In this document: positions 47,773 to 57,307 of the stretch, piece by piece
Layout of the letters: every line of letters starts with the position of its first letter
How positions within the stretch are numbered: the stretch's first letter is position 1
NCBI RefSeq assembly: GCF_000314005.1
Contig: NZ_JH980292.1
Location: forward strand, 1,128,964 to 1,192,963
DNA: 64,000 bases
Direction of reading: 5' to 3'
DNA from: Spirulina subsalsa PCC 9445
Lineage (GTDB): Bacteria > Cyanobacteriota > Cyanobacteriia > Cyanobacteriales > Spirulinaceae
Made by a program: the position numbers and the translations under genes
Notes under the pieces: model-generated
Seen by the model: only the letters and a program-made list of their open reading frames with translations
What the model was told of the DNA's origin: nothing
The model's database searches: none

Positions 47773-49143
47773 CTAGATGTCAGCATGAATGGGTAAGGTG
47801 ATAATAAACTCTGTTCCTTCCCCTAGGGAAGAAACAAAATCCAGATGTCCATTATGATTATCCTCAATAATTTGTTTGACGATTGACAAGCCAATCCCTG
47901 TTCCTTTGCCTAAAGGCTTGGTGGTGAATAAATATTCTAACGCTTTTTTCTGTACTTCTTCAGGCATTCCCCCAGCATTGTCTTTAATCCGGATTTCTAG
48001 TTGATTTGTGTCGGGATGTAAGGTGGTCGTGATCAGGATTTCGTCTGGGGTGGTGGGGATGGCATCGGATTCCCTGTTTTGATGGCGTTCGTCAAAGGCA
48101 TCAATGGCATTGGCGAGTAAGTTCATAAATACTTGGTTAATTTGACTAGGAAAACAAGTAATACTCGCTTTTTCTGAAAGGTTTTGAGTAATAATAATCT
48201 CTGGGCGCTTTGGAGTGCCTTTAATGCGATTTTTTAAAATAGATAGGGTACTTTCTAACCCTTTATTGATATCAAATTTAATTTTTTGTTGTTTATAATC
48301 TGAACGAGAGAAGATTCGCATAGAAGAGCTAATATGTTCTAGTAGTTTCGCCCCCTGCTGCATAGAATGAATCAGTTCTGGCAAATCTTGGAGAATATAC
48401 TCTAAATCAATTTCTTCCATGTAATCCTGAATTTCAGGAATGGGTTGTGGGTAATTGTTTTGATAAAGTTTAAAAAGAGCAAGTAAATCAGAACAATAGT
48501 TTTTGATATAAAACAGGTTGCCAGTAATGCTGGCAACGGGATTATTAATTTCATGGGCAACTCCGGCAACTAATTGCCCCAGACTGGACATTTTTTCTTG
48601 TTGAATCAGTTGGACTTGGGTTGTGGTTAATATTTTCTCTTTTTCTTGTAGTTTTTGGATTAAATAAGCTTGTTCAGTGTTGAGTTTTTCTAAGGTCTGA
48701 TTCATTTTAGTCAGTTGTTGGTTTTGCTGAATCAGCTTTTCATCTTGCCAGTAACGATTGAGGGCTTCTTGAACGGTCAGAATGAGGTCGGCAGTTTCCC
48801 AAGGTTTGGACATATAGCGATATAAATTAGCATATTGAATCGCATAGGCAACTCCTTCTAAATTAGCCTGACCTGTTAACATAATTTTGCGAGTCCGGGG
48901 GGATAAGTTATGAATTTTATGCAGGAGTTTATCCCCGGTAATATCGGGCATGGTGTAGTCACAAATGACGAGGGGAATGATATGTTGATCCTCCAGTAAT
49001 TCTGTGACTACTTCAAGGGCTTCTGTCCCGGATTCAGCCGTTTCGATGAAGTAATCCTGATTGAGTGACTTCTTGAGTTGAATCCTTAAACTATCTACAA
49101 TAGTGTGATCATCATCAATGCAGAGGATTACAGGTTTAGGCAT
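47773..49143 (-). CDS. Response-regulator/histidine-kinase hybrid (REC-HisKA-HATPase)
   Basis: 456 residues. An N-terminal receiver (D62 in VICDYTMPD) is followed by a coiled coil (about 135-185), a HisKA domain with VAGVAHEINNP (H197) and an ATPase domain with N-box (NLLANAIDAFDE), G1 (IKDNAGGMP) and TTKPLGKGTGIGLS. No membrane segment is seen. The receiver-first order makes it an intermediate of a phosphorelay, likely fed by the membrane kinase encoded 4 bp upstream. Confidence 0.92.
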   Translation of the reverse strand: MPKPVILCIDDDHTIVDSLRIQLKKSLNQDYFIETAESGTEALEVVTELLEDQHIIPLVICDYTMPDITGDKLLHKIHNLSPRTRKIMLTGQANLEGVAYAIQYANLYRYMSKPWETADLILTVQEALNRYWQDEKLIQQNQQLTKMNQTLEKLNTEQAYLIQKLQEKEKILTTTQVQLIQQEKMSSLGQLVAGVAHEINNPVASITGNLFYIKNYCSDLLALFKLYQNNYPQPIPEIQDYMEEIDLEYILQDLPELIHSMQQGAKLLEHISSSMRIFSRSDYKQQKIKFDINKGLESTLSILKNRIKGTPKRPEIIITQNLSEKASITCFPSQINQVFMNLLANAIDAFDERHQNRESDAIPTTPDEILITTTLHPDTNQLEIRIKDNAGGMPEEVQKKALEYLFTTKPLGKGTGIGLSIVKQIIEDNHNGHLDFVSSLGEGTEFIITLPIHADI

Positions 49144-49147
49144 AGGA

Positions 49148-51691
49148 TTATTCTCCTTGATCTAGGGGAATCATCACCTGAAATGTGGTGTTCCCCGGAA
49201 CTGATGTGACGTTAATCATCCCTTGGTGTTTGTCTATGATCTTTTTAACAATATCTAAGCCTAATCCACTCCCTTCTCCGGAGGATTTGGTGGTAAAAAA
49301 GGGTTGGAAGATTTTGTCTTGGATTTCTGGGGGGATGCCTTTGCCATTGTCGGTAATGTTGACTTGAATATGGCGATCGCGCACTCCCACCTCCAACGTC
49401 AGGATTCCCTTATACTCCATAGCTTGCAGGGCGTTGTGAATCAGGTTAGTCCAAACTTGATTCAGTTCATCAGGATAGCAGAGAATCTCGGGGATTTCTT
49501 CGTATTTCTGCACCACTTCTACCCCATGTTTTAACTGATTATGATACAGAGTCAGAACGGTATCTAAACCTTCAATAATATTGGCTTTCAACAGTTCCCC
49601 TTTATAGTCATGGCGGGCATAGGTTTTGAGGGCAAAGACTACTTTAGCCGCCCGTTCTGTAGCCGTAACAATGGTTTGGGTGCTACGTTGTAAGCTAGAA
49701 ATTTGATAGGACATTTCTAAGAGATGATCTTGTTTAGGATCTTGTAACATCTTGATCAAGGATTCGATATTATCGTAAATCCCAATGTCCACTAAGGTAT
49801 CGGCAATACTATCACTGTTGGGAATATTATGCTCTTCTAGTTGTGCCATCAGTTGACGACGGATTTTCCGTTTTTCTTTGCTGGTAATAGCAAAGGGTTG
49901 TTGATTGGTTCGTTCAAGGAGTAGTAAAAACTGTTGTTGATGATCTGGACTCAAATTTTGGAAAAATTGAGGTATATCTAAGAGGTGACGTTTCAAAAAA
50001 TCATCAATGTTTTCAATGGAGGAACGAATCGCCCCGAGGGGAGTATTAATTTCGTGGGCAATCCCGGCGACTAATTGCCCCAAAGCCGCCATTTTTTCCG
50101 ATTGAACGAGTTGCGCTTGAGTGTTTTGGAGGTTGGTTAGGGTGATACTCAGTTCTTCTTTTTGTTCCCCTAATGCCTTATTCACTTGACGTAAATCTTG
50201 AAACTGTTGGGCGAGTTTGTCGGCCATATCTTGGAAGTTTGTCACCAAGGAGGCAATTTCTACTACAGGACTATCCGGCAGGCTGAAATTTTGGTCTGAG
50301 GCCAGTTTATCGGGCAGGTTTGAGGTTTCAGTGGCCAGATGACTGAGGGGATTAACGAGGGTGCGACTAACGAGGGTAGAACTGAGCAGGGCGATCGCAA
50401 AAATGCCCAACAGTACACCCAAACTTACCACATACTGGTATTGCAGCACATCTATATAACTGCGTGCTGGCACAAAGGTAAACAACGTCCAAGGAATATC
50501 TTCCCCGATTTGCATCGTTTTGAAATAAAACGACCGGGAATTCCGTGTCATAATGGGTAAGGATTCTTTCGTTAACCACTGAGAAAGTCCCGAATCTAAG
50601 GTAATGATTTCTCCCTCATCCAGTGCTACTAAAGTCTCATCCTCTGGGTAAGAAGCAATCACTTCTCCTGTCGGTTTACGCAGAATAAACTGAATAGCAT
50701 CACTGGCTAAAACATTATTCAGTTGTTCCCCGAGTGTTTCTTGCTCAACAAGACCTACGACACAAGAGTTCGCCGAGAGTGGATTATCCCCCACCTTCAG
50801 GAACAATTCAGATGTCTCTGGATTAAAGCGAATATTCGGTAAAGTTTCGCAATTTAAACCCCTTGCACCATCATTGACTACTTCAATCGATTTAAAATCA
50901 GCAAAATAGGGGCTATTTAAATCACTTACATCTCCATTTTGAATATTTTCCCAAACAGCATTTAAAACCCCTGATTTCGTCTCATACCAATCAAAAATCA
51001 AATTAGAGATTACAACTTTCTGGGTATCAATGCGATCTTGAACATTCTCCTGCATGGATTTATAGGTATTATCCGCCGTCCAAGTAATTAACAGCAAGGC
51101 CGGCACAACGACAAAGGCAAACAGTAAGTTAAACAGGACATTCTGAAAGGAGAGGCTATATCCACCACGCACCCAGTTTTTTTTCTTATCTAATGCTTCA
51201 ATGACACTAATAATAAAAATGGCAATTAAAGCGTTAAAGATGCCATTCAGTGGCTGTTTAAACAAAATCATTAACGCCGAAACTGTTCCCAAATCCATGA
51301 CAATGTGGTAAAATACCCAGACTAAGGGCATCCCCACTAAAAGCCAAAATAAACCCGTTAAAGTCAGTAAATTTTGTTTATTGCGTCGCCAAAAATAACC
51401 GACTACAACTGTTTCTAACGTGAAAATAATCACCGCATAGGGATGTCCCCAAGCAACCCATGTTTTTAAACTGGTCAGGAAACTAACAGCCCCTCCAATG
51501 GGAACCCCATACAACCAAACCACAATCCAAACGGCAACACTGGCAAAGATAAAATCAATACTCAGGAATAGATTGATTTTCAGGGGACCATTGCCCAAAT
51601 AAGCTACCACCGTTAATAAAACTAACAGGAGCAAAGAATAAAATTTGGGCAAATTTAATTCTCTTGGTTGTAAAGTCTTGGTATTAATCAT
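49148..51691 (-). CDS. Membrane sensor histidine kinase with multi-TM, dCACHE-like and HAMP regions
   Basis: 847 residues. About seven membrane helices lie in residues 15-205 (two groups), then an extracytoplasmic sensor domain (about 212-415, dCACHE-like), a helix at about 418-440, HAMP (about 440-495), a coiled coil and HisKA with VAGIAHEINTPLG (H546). The ATPase domain has the G motifs ITDNGKGIPPE and FTTKSSGEGSGLGLDI. It is the first gene of the operon and the probable input protein. A 17-bp minisatellite lies upstream. Confidence 0.9.
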   Translation of the reverse strand: MINTKTLQPRELNLPKFYSLLLLVLLTVVAYLGNGPLKINLFLSIDFIFASVAVWIVVWLYGVPIGGAVSFLTSLKTWVAWGHPYAVIIFTLETVVVGYFWRRNKQNLLTLTGLFWLLVGMPLVWVFYHIVMDLGTVSALMILFKQPLNGIFNALIAIFIISVIEALDKKKNWVRGGYSLSFQNVLFNLLFAFVVVPALLLITWTADNTYKSMQENVQDRIDTQKVVISNLIFDWYETKSGVLNAVWENIQNGDVSDLNSPYFADFKSIEVVNDGARGLNCETLPNIRFNPETSELFLKVGDNPLSANSCVVGLVEQETLGEQLNNVLASDAIQFILRKPTGEVIASYPEDETLVALDEGEIITLDSGLSQWLTKESLPIMTRNSRSFYFKTMQIGEDIPWTLFTFVPARSYIDVLQYQYVVSLGVLLGIFAIALLSSTLVSRTLVNPLSHLATETSNLPDKLASDQNFSLPDSPVVEIASLVTNFQDMADKLAQQFQDLRQVNKALGEQKEELSITLTNLQNTQAQLVQSEKMAALGQLVAGIAHEINTPLGAIRSSIENIDDFLKRHLLDIPQFFQNLSPDHQQQFLLLLERTNQQPFAITSKEKRKIRRQLMAQLEEHNIPNSDSIADTLVDIGIYDNIESLIKMLQDPKQDHLLEMSYQISSLQRSTQTIVTATERAAKVVFALKTYARHDYKGELLKANIIEGLDTVLTLYHNQLKHGVEVVQKYEEIPEILCYPDELNQVWTNLIHNALQAMEYKGILTLEVGVRDRHIQVNITDNGKGIPPEIQDKIFQPFFTTKSSGEGSGLGLDIVKKIIDKHQGMINVTSVPGNTTFQVMIPLDQGE

Positions 51692-52244
51692 TAGTCAGCA
51701 CTGATTAAATCAATTAAATTAATAGGTTCATGAAGATACCCCTGAACTTTCTCCGAGTTAACTTTTTTTCCGAGTTAACTTTTTTTCCGAGTTAACTTTT
51801 TCTCCTAGTTAACTTTTTCTCCTAGTGGGATTGTCTTTAAACAATACAATTATACGATGCCAGAACACAATCTTATTCTTAAACTTAGACAGTTGTCAAC
51901 TCATTTGTTACTAAATATTTACCATTTGCAACAAAAATTAATATAAACATTTCTCTGACTGGGTGAGATACACTTGAAAGGCCATCCTCAACTCTCGAAT
52001 CTGGACTCCTGACTCCTGAGAGTCAAAAATGTTGTGCCTTATGAGTCCAAGAAACGCTATATTTTTTGAGCTAAATAGTATTACCTAAATAATATTGCTT
52101 CTTCACGATTTACGGAAGAGTCAAAGAATAAAGCTAGGATAATCCATGAAGAAACTCAGCTGCTCAATCATGGGGATATCAACAGACTATCATGATTTTA
52201 ACAACTGAGTTTTCTCTGACCTCAACACAAGCAGAAACTAATCA
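51692..52244. other. Intergenic region between the kinase operon and gdhA, with a 17-bp minisatellite
   Basis: A tandem of a 17-bp unit (GAGTTAACTTTTTTTCC and variants) occupies about 51753-51825, with GTTAAC at 51757, 51774, 51791 and 51808. It lies about 65-130 bp upstream of the kinase start on the minus strand, within its likely promoter. The rest is AT-rich, and I see no gene. Confidence 0.75.
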
Positions 52245-53564
52245 TTAATGCTTGCCATTGACATAATAATCTCTTGTCCCTTTAGCATCTAAAGCTTCAC
52301 CTAAACGGTTAATGGCGTGAACATAGGCTGCTGTCCTGATAGAAGTTCGTAACTCTTGGCAAATTTGCCAAGTTGCCTCCGTTTCTTCTACCATTTTTTG
52401 GCGTAGACGTTCTTGAACTTCTATGGCGCTCCAATACAAACCACTCCGGTTTTGTACCCACTCAAAATAACTAACTGTAACACCGCCAGCATTGACTAAA
52501 ATATCCGGGAAGACCTGAATCCCCTTTTGGGCTAGAATTTGATCGGCGGCGGAGGTAGTGGGGCCATTGGCAACTTCAAAGATATATTTAGCCTGAATTT
52601 GCTCGGCATTAGCGGCGGTAATTTGGTTTTCGAGTGCCGCAGGAATTAACACATCTACATCAAGAGTTAAGAGTTCCTCATTGCTGATGGCGGCGTGTTC
52701 ATCAATGCTGCAAACAGTATCTTGACAATAGAAATTAGTCAGACTTTGATGATCTTGTTTATAGCGGCGAATCGTGGGAATATCTAACCCTTTTTCCCGA
52801 TACATTCCCCCTTGAGAATCACTCACGGCGACGACTTTGTAGCCTGCTTTAGCTAATAATTCAGCCAAAATTCCCCCCACGTTACCAAATCCTTGAACAG
52901 CGACGGTGGTATTGCCGGGGACTTGATCGAATTTGGGTAAGATGGTTTGAATACTATAGAATGCTCCTAAAGCTGTGGCGCTTTCTCGGCCTTGACTGCC
53001 TCCCATCATGAGGGGTTTTCCGGTGACGACGGCGGGGCAAACTTTTCGTTTAATAATGGAGTATTGATCCATCATCCACCCCATAATCATGGCGTTGGTG
53101 TAGACATCGGGAGCGAGGATGTCGATATCGGGGCCAATAAAATCGGCGATCGCATCAATATAGCCTCGACTTAAACGTTCCAACTCATGCCGGGATAACT
53201 CCTTGGGATTTAAGGTAATTCCCCCCTTCGCTCCCCCAAAGGGTAAATTCAACAACGCGCACTTAAAGGTCATCCAAAACGCTAAAGATTGCACTTCATC
53301 CAGTGAAACATTAGGATGGAAACGCACTCCCCCCTTACCGGGGCCGCGAGTGTCGTCATAACGCACCCGATAGCCTTGGAATACCCGCAAAGAGCCATCA
53401 TCCATCCGTACCGGAATGGAGACACTTAAACTCGCTTTCGGGTGTTTTAAACGACAGAGCGCGTCCTCTGACACCGTGACATATTTTAAGGCTTCTTCTA
53501 AGCGAGTGCTAGCATCTGCTAAGAGGGATACTACAGGTTTATTCGTTGCTAATTCAATGGTCAT
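52245..53564 (-). CDS. gdhA: Glutamate dehydrogenase (Glu/Leu/Phe/Val dehydrogenase family)
   Basis: 439 residues. Catalytic-domain motifs RVRYDDTRGPGKGGVRFHPN and the Lys in NLPFGGAKGGITLNP are conserved, as is the TGKPLMMGGSQGRESATALG segment and the Rossmann motif VAVQGFGNVGGILAELLAKA. The substrate-pocket strand LVNAGGVTVSYFEWVQN is typical of glutamate dehydrogenase. It interconverts glutamate and 2-oxoglutarate plus ammonium. Length fits the hexameric class; NAD versus NADP preference was not determined. Confidence 0.93.
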   Translation of the reverse strand: MTIELATNKPVVSLLADASTRLEEALKYVTVSEDALCRLKHPKASLSVSIPVRMDDGSLRVFQGYRVRYDDTRGPGKGGVRFHPNVSLDEVQSLAFWMTFKCALLNLPFGGAKGGITLNPKELSRHELERLSRGYIDAIADFIGPDIDILAPDVYTNAMIMGWMMDQYSIIKRKVCPAVVTGKPLMMGGSQGRESATALGAFYSIQTILPKFDQVPGNTTVAVQGFGNVGGILAELLAKAGYKVVAVSDSQGGMYREKGLDIPTIRRYKQDHQSLTNFYCQDTVCSIDEHAAISNEELLTLDVDVLIPAALENQITAANAEQIQAKYIFEVANGPTTSAADQILAQKGIQVFPDILVNAGGVTVSYFEWVQNRSGLYWSAIEVQERLRQKMVEETEATWQICQELRTSIRTAAYVHAINRLGEALDAKGTRDYYVNGKH

Positions 53565-54024
53565 AACTACCTCAACGGGTGAATTTTAATATCAAATGTC
53601 TAACATTTTGTGACAAATAATATGGCTTGAAATGGGGGGGTTAAAGCATCATAATTCAACATCCCCTCCTCGGGGAAAAATGCCGCATCATTCTGCTATA
53701 GGTGCAGTGGTTGGGGTGCAGTGATTGCCGATTGCCCATCTGCATCTAAAAGAATTGAAAATCTGTTGTGCTGCCTACTTTTCATTAAAACATAGTAAAA
53801 CAGTATAATAGGCTACATCTCAACACTTATTTACAATTGCCAAAGCCGGGGAAATTTCTCAGTCCCCTAGGACTTTTGCGGAAGAAAAGGTGAAAATGGG
53901 AAAAAGCAACCGAGTGGGTTACATCTTCTTCTGAACCGCTTTCTAGAGATAAACTAAGTACAAATGCTTAAACGACTCTCGGAACATCGGGGTGCATTAA
54001 CCGTTCCATTAGGTTATCCGCACA
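53565..54024. other. Intergenic region between gdhA and a DUF4126 gene
   Basis: These 460 bp hold the divergent promoters of the two genes. A GTGCAGTG motif occurs twice near 53702-53724. No gene, RNA or hairpin of note is visible. Confidence 0.4.
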
Positions 54025-54600
54025 ATGGTTATAGTTATTGGAGTTTTAGCCGCGCTTTCGGCTGCCGCAGCCGCAGGACTCAGAATTGGTCTGCCTTTAC
54101 TATTAATTGGTTTATTGCGGACTGAAGAGCTTTGGGACAATATGCCTATTTTATCGGTCATTGACCCGGCTGTTGTGTTTGGGGTCTTAACCAGTTGGTC
54201 TTTGTTTGAACTATTTGGTTCAAAAAAACTGCTCGGACAACGGGTATTACAGCTAGTTCAACTGGGATTTAGTCCCATTGTCGGGGGATTAATGGCAGTA
54301 ACTGTTATGAAATTAACCCCCTTAGAAGTCGATATCTTATGGTTAATTGGTATTTTGGGCGGATTATTTGCCTTTGTGTTGAAGTTGGTACAAGTGGGTT
54401 GGTTTTTCCGTCTGCGTGGTTTGCCTGTGTGGGTGGCACTATTAGAGGATTTATTGTCCATTTTTTTGGTCATTTTTGCCCTGAATGCACCCCAGCAAGG
54501 AGGATTAATTGCGATGTTCCTTTTGTGGCTGTGTGTGCGGAGTTCTAGCACTTGGTATCGTTGGTATCGCAGTCAGGGAGCAGAGCGACCGTTACCTTAG
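54025..54600 (+). CDS. DUF4126 membrane protein
   Basis: 191 residues with about four to five hydrophobic helices (VIVIGVLAALSAAAAAGLRI, SPIVGGLMAVTVMKL, LWLIGILGGLFAFVLKLVQV, LLEDLLSIFLVIFALNAP). The Ala/Gly-rich first helix followed by GLRIGLPLLLIG is characteristic of DUF4126. The function of this family is unknown; Gly-rich helices suggest a small channel or transporter component, which is only a guess. It stands alone, divergent from gdhA. Confidence 0.75.
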   Translation: MVIVIGVLAALSAAAAAGLRIGLPLLLIGLLRTEELWDNMPILSVIDPAVVFGVLTSWSLFELFGSKKLLGQRVLQLVQLGFSPIVGGLMAVTVMKLTPLEVDILWLIGILGGLFAFVLKLVQVGWFFRLRGLPVWVALLEDLLSIFLVIFALNAPQQGGLIAMFLLWLCVRSSSTWYRWYRSQGAERPLP

Positions 54601-54680
54601 TTCATCCGATAGCAGAGGGTTGGGAAAAATTCAGTAGATAACATTTTTTCTTGAGAATTCGCTGTCGGTTCTGCTAGAAT

Positions 54681-54701
54681 TTAGCTTAAAATTTAAGCTA
54701 A
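54681..54701. promoter_or_regulatory. Perfect 10-bp inverted repeat upstream of the GAF-like protein gene
   Basis: TTAGCTTAAA and TTTAAGCTAA face each other across a single A, 89 bp before the next start codon. Such a compact palindrome is a good candidate operator. Confidence 0.4.
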
Positions 54702-54789
54702 AACTTGGTCTAAAATTTCTAGCAGGAACAAGACGAGGGTCTGCCTTGGGTCGGTGTCTTGATTGTTTTACCGCAGAAAATCAACTATT

Positions 54790-57072
54790 ATGGCGAGTAT
54801 ACAGCATTTTCTCCCTAAGTTAGAGAAGTCCCCCGATGCAATTATGGAATATTGGCTAACTGAGACTGAACAACAAAGCAAGCTTTTACAAGCGGTTCTC
54901 GATCCGCACAACTTTAAGATTCTTTACGCCAATGATCAATTTTGTTATTGGAGTGGTATTGCGGAGGAAGGGGGAGATTTTCGGGATCAAGACTTTTGCC
55001 TGTTTGATTTGTTTGCGGATTTTGAGGTAGAAACTCAACAAGCGTTATACCGTCGCCACATTTTCCCGTTAATTTTGCGGGATATTTATGGCATTGAACC
55101 CCCACAATGGCGGTTGTCCGATGAACCTCATGTGGTGACGTTTTACAATGAGGTGACGGAGGAAAAACATTATATTCAGTTTTGGTTACGTTCGGAACAC
55201 TTACGGGTGGAACGAATTGATCCAGAGTTGGATGAGTTTGGGGAAATGGACTGGGAAAATCAGGTTTCTTTGCCGTCTCAGTTGTTAGAAGAACGGATTC
55301 AATGGTCTAATTATCGGGTGCGGGGCCAATTGCTCTGGGAAGGGTTCGAGATTACGAGTCAGGAAACGATTAAGCGGTTAATGGATCTTTTGATCTCCTG
55401 TGAGTCGATGTTTGAACAGGAGGCGTTTTGTGACTTTGGGGATCAAATGCGATCGCTCTTCCATGCGGAAACCTTAGCGATTTTGAGTCTACAACAGGGA
55501 CAAGTGCAGTTTTTGATCTGTAATCGGAAGCAACTCGACACCTATCATTTCAGCCGTTTAGATGAATTCCCCTGCTCCCATTTTCTCCGTGCCGCAGAAG
55601 GAAATCGGGTGTGGAATGTCCCCAATTTAGAGCAAGATCATCCTACGGTATTAGAGGAATATTTACTGAATAAGGGATGTTGTTCCTTGTTGCTCATCCC
55701 CCTGCGTTTACCGTTATCTGACATGGAAGAAGGCCAAGCGGGACAATTATTAGGGGTGGTGGCAATGGGGAGTCAACGGCCTAATAATTTTGAACAAATT
55801 GATGCTTGTCATGCCGAAGAATTGATCCCCGCCTTGCGCATGGCTTTACGTCAAGCAACAGGAGAAAAATTAGCTCGTGTTCATCCGGCGGTAGAATGGC
55901 GGTTTCGTCAAGAAGCCGAACGCCGCAGTTTAGGCATGGCTTCAGAACCGATTGTATTTACTCAGGTTTATCCCCTCTATGGGATGTCAGATATTCGGGG
56001 ATCCTCTCAGGAACGCAATCGAGCCGTTCAAGAGGATTTAGTGACTCAATTTAGGCTGGCGCTGGAGTTGGTGGAGTCGGCGCTGGAGTTTAAGGCGATC
56101 GCCTTTTTAGTGCAATTAAAGCTGGATCTCTTGGCCTATCTTGAACGGATTCAAGGGGGAATTCAAGTCGAAGATGAAACCACCGCCTTACAGTATTTAC
56201 GCCAACATATCGAGGTTTATTTTGATTATTTCCGCCAGTGTGGAGAAAAAGCAGAACGCCAAGTGAGGGAGTATCTGGACGCTTGCGGGAATGAACATCT
56301 TTGTATTTATACTTCCCGCGATCGCTACGACCAACAGATCAATCAACTCAACCGCCACCTGCGGGAAACTTGGGAGAAATGGCAAAGCCGAATGCAGGAC
56401 ATTTTCCCCCACTACTGCGATTTACAGATGAGTGATGGCATTGATCACATGATATATGTGGGATCCAGCATTCATGAAGGGTTTTCTCCCTTCCACCTGC
56501 ACAGTTTACGCTATGAGCAACTACGGGCCCTCTGTGATTGTGGTCGAGTTTGTTTTGAACTGCGCGATCGCTACGGCAGTGACTTTGAAGTATCCCATCT
56601 CATCCTTATCCAAGGCGACACCGTGGACATTTTCCACGACGAACACACCGAACGTCTGTTTGATGTCATGGGAACTAGAGACACCCGTTATGAAATCGTG
56701 AAAAAGCGCATTGATAAAGGCTTTGATAGCAAAGACGGCACCCGCATCACTCAACCCGGAATGCTCACCCTCGTCTATGCCACCGATGGAGAATGGTCAG
56801 AATATCATCAGTATTTGCGTTATCTCGTGCGAGAAGGCTGGGTGAGTCCTAAAATCGAGTCCGGCACCGTTGAGGCACTCCCCGGCCTGACAGGCTTAAA
56901 ATTCGCCCGTGTGCAGATCCTGCCAGCCCCCCAAGACAGTCCCACCCTAGCCCCAGAAGAGGATTTAGAGGAGTTGAACGAAGACGAGGAAGAAATTCCC
57001 CCCGTTTTGTTAGTGACATCAGGAGAAGAAATCCCGGAAGAGCAGGAGGAGGAACAGAGCGAGGAATTCTAG
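54790..57072 (+). CDS. Large GAF-like cyanobacterial protein of unknown function
   Basis: 760 residues from the ATG at 54790; a TTG nine codons upstream is the alternative. It is soluble. An N-terminal PAS-like segment (LQAVLDPHNFKILYANDQFC) is followed by a GAF-like region (about 205-365: FGDQMRSLFHAETLAILSLQ, LLIPLRLPLSDMEEGQAGQL, GVVAMGSQRPNNFEQID), a helical part, and a C-terminal domain (about 525-720). The last 40 residues are extremely acidic (EDLEELNEDEEEIP). I see no output enzyme or DNA-binding motif. It is probably a conserved cyanobacterial sensory protein. Confidence 0.65.
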   Translation: MASIQHFLPKLEKSPDAIMEYWLTETEQQSKLLQAVLDPHNFKILYANDQFCYWSGIAEEGGDFRDQDFCLFDLFADFEVETQQALYRRHIFPLILRDIYGIEPPQWRLSDEPHVVTFYNEVTEEKHYIQFWLRSEHLRVERIDPELDEFGEMDWENQVSLPSQLLEERIQWSNYRVRGQLLWEGFEITSQETIKRLMDLLISCESMFEQEAFCDFGDQMRSLFHAETLAILSLQQGQVQFLICNRKQLDTYHFSRLDEFPCSHFLRAAEGNRVWNVPNLEQDHPTVLEEYLLNKGCCSLLLIPLRLPLSDMEEGQAGQLLGVVAMGSQRPNNFEQIDACHAEELIPALRMALRQATGEKLARVHPAVEWRFRQEAERRSLGMASEPIVFTQVYPLYGMSDIRGSSQERNRAVQEDLVTQFRLALELVESALEFKAIAFLVQLKLDLLAYLERIQGGIQVEDETTALQYLRQHIEVYFDYFRQCGEKAERQVREYLDACGNEHLCIYTSRDRYDQQINQLNRHLRETWEKWQSRMQDIFPHYCDLQMSDGIDHMIYVGSSIHEGFSPFHLHSLRYEQLRALCDCGRVCFELRDRYGSDFEVSHLILIQGDTVDIFHDEHTERLFDVMGTRDTRYEIVKKRIDKGFDSKDGTRITQPGMLTLVYATDGEWSEYHQYLRYLVREGWVSPKIESGTVEALPGLTGLKFARVQILPAPQDSPTLAPEEDLEELNEDEEEIPPVLLVTSGEEIPEEQEEEQSEEF

Positions 57073-57307
57073 GCATTCCTCCCCTTGCCTATTCCTACTG
57101 CTTTGAATGAACTAAAATGAACCCAAAACGTCACTTGGCAAAGTGGCACAATAGCCACTCTAGCGGGAGAGATTCCTGAGTAGTATCGGATCGACTCAGA
57201 GATCACGACGGATAGACACAGCACAGGGGAAAGACGCAGCGTTAACCCTTTCCCGGATTAAGTTCTGATGGTGCTGTATTGTTTTTGGTGTGAGGTAAGT
57301 AAAAAAG

